From Puniceicoccales bacterium (GTDB lineage: Bacteria > Verrucomicrobiota > Verrucomicrobiia > Opitutales > UBA953): a DNA stretch of 6,500 nt. Below the pieces are notes generated by a model. It had not been told where the DNA came from and did no database searches. It worked only from the letters and a program-made list of their open reading frames with translations. The stretch lies in the NCBI GenBank assembly GCA_031289285.1, contig JAITPT010000222.1:1-6500 (forward strand). Direction: 5' to 3'. Shown here in pieces: positions 5,630 through 6,500 of this stretch. A program made the position numbers and the translations under genes. Positions within the stretch are counted from its first letter, which is position 1. Each line of letters opens with the position of its first letter.

Positions 5630-5724
5630 CATCAGGGCACCCGCGGCACACAACCATCCTGACTGCCGTTGCTACCTTCCGGTCCTGGCGGAATTTGTCG
5701 GCGAGTTATTGCACGGGGCCTGAC
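5630..5724 (-). ncRNA. ffs: Signal recognition particle RNA, small bacterial (4.5S) type
   Basis: Read on the minus strand, the centre carries CAGGACCGGAAGGTAGCAA, the SRP domain IV signature: a GGAA tetraloop closed by a short stem, then the symmetric internal loop that binds the Ffh M domain. The outer ends pair: TCAGG at the 5' end (plus 5719-5723) with CCTGA at the 3' end (plus 5632-5636), followed inward by CCCG/CGGG. This gives a ~95-nt rod-shaped RNA without an Alu domain, the usual size for most Gram-negative bacteria. It works with Ffh and FtsY in co-translational targeting to the inner membrane. The ends are estimated from pairing. It lies convergent to rlmI, with a terminator just downstream. 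I see no convincing sigma-70 promoter upstream; TTGCGG then AGTGTT at 17-nt spacing is the best and weak. Confidence 0.93.
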
Positions 5725-5823
5725 ATCGGCACCCAACACTGCCGCCCCCGTCCATTTCCGCAAGCATTTTTTTCATCCCCGCAAAAAAGCTGGTTCCTCG
5801 CTACTCTCGGTGTGGAAGCTCGG

Positions 5824-5872
5824 ACGCATCCAGCCACGCACGCATCCAGCCCCGCAGGGGGGGGGGGGGGGG
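5824..5872 (+). repeat. Short direct repeat followed by a 16-G homopolymer
   Basis: ACGCATCCAGCC occurs twice with a 16-nt period (5824-5835 and 5840-5851). It is followed directly by CCCGCA and an uninterrupted run of 16 G at 5857-5872. The tract is outside any gene I can support, between ffs and the repeat mosaic. Such runs slip in replication and sequencing, so its exact length is unreliable. Confidence 0.8.
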
Positions 5873-5885
5873 CGGGTTGTGCATA

Positions 5886-5916
5886 ACCGGAGGTGTAGCG
5901 CAGCGAAACCTCCGGT
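5886..5916 (+). repeat. Hairpin repeat, copy 2
   Basis: This is identical in stem and loop to 503-533. The match covers 35 bp (5883-5917). It is preceded by TGTGCATAACC, which also flanks the inverted copy near 1092-1127. It opens a block of repeat modules in the same order of types as the left flank. Confidence 0.7.
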
Positions 5917-5929
5917 CGGCCCCGCCCCG

Positions 5930-6023
5930 GCAACAAAGCCCCGCAGGGTGCCCACCGAATAATTAACCAGACTAAAGATTTTGCCAGACACCGCTGCTGA
6001 CGCCTCATGCGGGGCTTTGTTGC
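5930..6023. repeat. 16-bp perfect inverted repeat around an AATAATTAACCAGACT motif
   Basis: GCAACAAAGCCCCGCA (5930-5945) and TGCGGGGCTTTGTTGC (6008-6023) are exact inverse copies 62 nt apart. Between them lie the dispersed motif copy at 5957-5977 and the CACCGCTGCTG block at 5989-5999. It could be a small palindromic repeat unit or two inverted repeat modules that happen to flank the motif. Confidence 0.65.
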
Positions 6024-6039
6024 AGGTGTGTATTTCGTT

Positions 6040-6267
6040 GCAATCTTGTGGATGGCACGTGGTAGTCACTGCAAGAGAAAACTGCACGAACCGCAGCGAA
6101 GTCAAGTAATAAAATGGCTGCCTTTTAATTCGCAAACAATAAATGGGCAAAATATTGTCCGCGTTGTAAGTGCGTGATTTATAGCGTATTTGAGATGCGG
6201 ATGCCGACTTTCCTCCCCTGCTTCCTCCCGCCGCCCTCCGAATAATTAACCAGACTAAAGATTTTGC
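6040..6267 (+). repeat. Long dispersed repeat, right copy (without the 164-bp element)
   Basis: This matches 621-1027 in the same order: CAATCTTGTGG, GAAGTCAAGTAA, AAAATGGCTGCCTTTT, GTTGTAAG (6163-6170), ATTTGAGATGCGGATG, CCGCCGCCCTCC, then AATAATTAACCAGACT at 6241-6256. Where the left copy carries the 164-bp palindrome, this one reads straight through (GTTGTAAG to ATTTGAG, 24 nt). No gene is supported: the only conserved ATG frame (ATGGCTGCCTTTTAA) stops after four codons. Confidence 0.65.
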
Positions 6268-6298
6268 TATTGCCAATACTCGTGTCCACTCAAAACAG

Positions 6299-6322
6299 CG
6301 AGGAACCCTTTTGAAAGCAAGT
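6299..6322 (+). repeat. Second copy of the CGAGGAACC / TTTTGAAAGCAAGT repeat
   Basis: CGAGGAACCC is joined directly to TTTTGAAAGCAAGT, whereas the copy at 168-203 has 13 extra nt between the blocks. It follows the right long dispersed repeat by about 30 nt. From 6323 to 6360 I see nothing I can name. Confidence 0.55.
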
Positions 6323-6364
6323 TAGGGGCACTCCTAAAAATAAATTTGGGGTTGGTGCATCTTC

Positions 6365-6411
6365 CGTCCCGTAGGGACGAAATGTCGGTAGCACGGGACT
6401 TTAGTCCCGTG
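6365..6411. repeat. Paired REP/BIME-like hairpins
   Basis: CGTCCC-GTA-GGGACG (6365-6379) and CACGGGAC-TTTA-GTCCCGTG (6392-6411) are two compact perfect hairpins 12 nt apart, joined by AAATGTCGGTAG. This double-hairpin layout resembles the extragenic REP/BIME-like repeats seen in many bacterial phyla. No U-run follows, so termination is not indicated. Confidence 0.7.
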
Positions 6412-6466
6412 AAAATGCCACCCCCACGCCCGCGTGCCGGAGGGACGCAACCGCTTGGGGCCGTAA

Positions 6467-6485
6467 CCGGTTGGGGCCCCACCGG
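6467..6485. repeat. GC-rich palindrome at the window edge
   Basis: TGGGGCCCCA (6472-6481) is a perfect 10-bp palindrome flanked by CCGG on both sides, with one extra T. AACCGGTTGGGGCC also partly repeats AACCGCTTGGGGCC 16 nt earlier. It continues towards the window end, so the full unit cannot be judged. Confidence 0.4.
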
Positions 6486-6500
6486 ACGCGGCCGGGGGGG

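Overview
The window looks like chromosomal DNA of a GC-rich Gram-negative bacterium, most likely of the Verrucomicrobiota (an Opitutae-type lineage is my best guess, made without any search). The grounds are a fused LpxC-FabZ enzyme, which is known from Bacteroidota and the PVC group, combined with a GC-rich, C-ending codon style that does not fit Bacteroidota. The lineage also seems tolerant of dense repeats between genes.

Layout. Positions 1-1945 hold no gene I can support. They are a mosaic of short interspersed repeats: two copies of a 164-bp palindromic MITE-like element, several small hairpins, and a tandem array of four ~147-bp units. The array runs into a C-rich, G-poor leader just upstream of the first gene. 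Positions 1946-5489 hold three plus-strand genes separated by only 58 and 60 nt: lpxC/fabZ (fused), lpxA, and an RlmI-like 23S rRNA methyltransferase. Positions 5568-5602 form a strong hairpin terminator between that gene and a convergent minus-strand signal recognition particle RNA gene (ffs, about 5630-5724). Positions 5725-6500 are again repeats only, using many of the same modules as the left flank.

Function. LpxA adds the first 3-hydroxyacyl chain to UDP-GlcNAc. The LpxC half of the fusion removes the acetyl group in the committed step of lipid A synthesis. The FabZ half dehydrates 3-hydroxyacyl-ACP and so competes for the same acyl donor. The fusion and lpxA therefore set the split between lipid A and phospholipid synthesis. 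The methyltransferase is a translation housekeeping gene, probably only co-transcribed.

The genes are conventional. The unusual content is the repeat landscape. One 164-bp element can be compared directly with an unoccupied relative of its insertion site in the same window. Stem pairs show compensatory changes between copies. A ~20-bp core motif is shared by the tandem array and the dispersed repeats. None of the three start codons has a recognisable Shine-Dalgarno sequence. I found no CRISPR, integrase, transposase, phage or defence gene.
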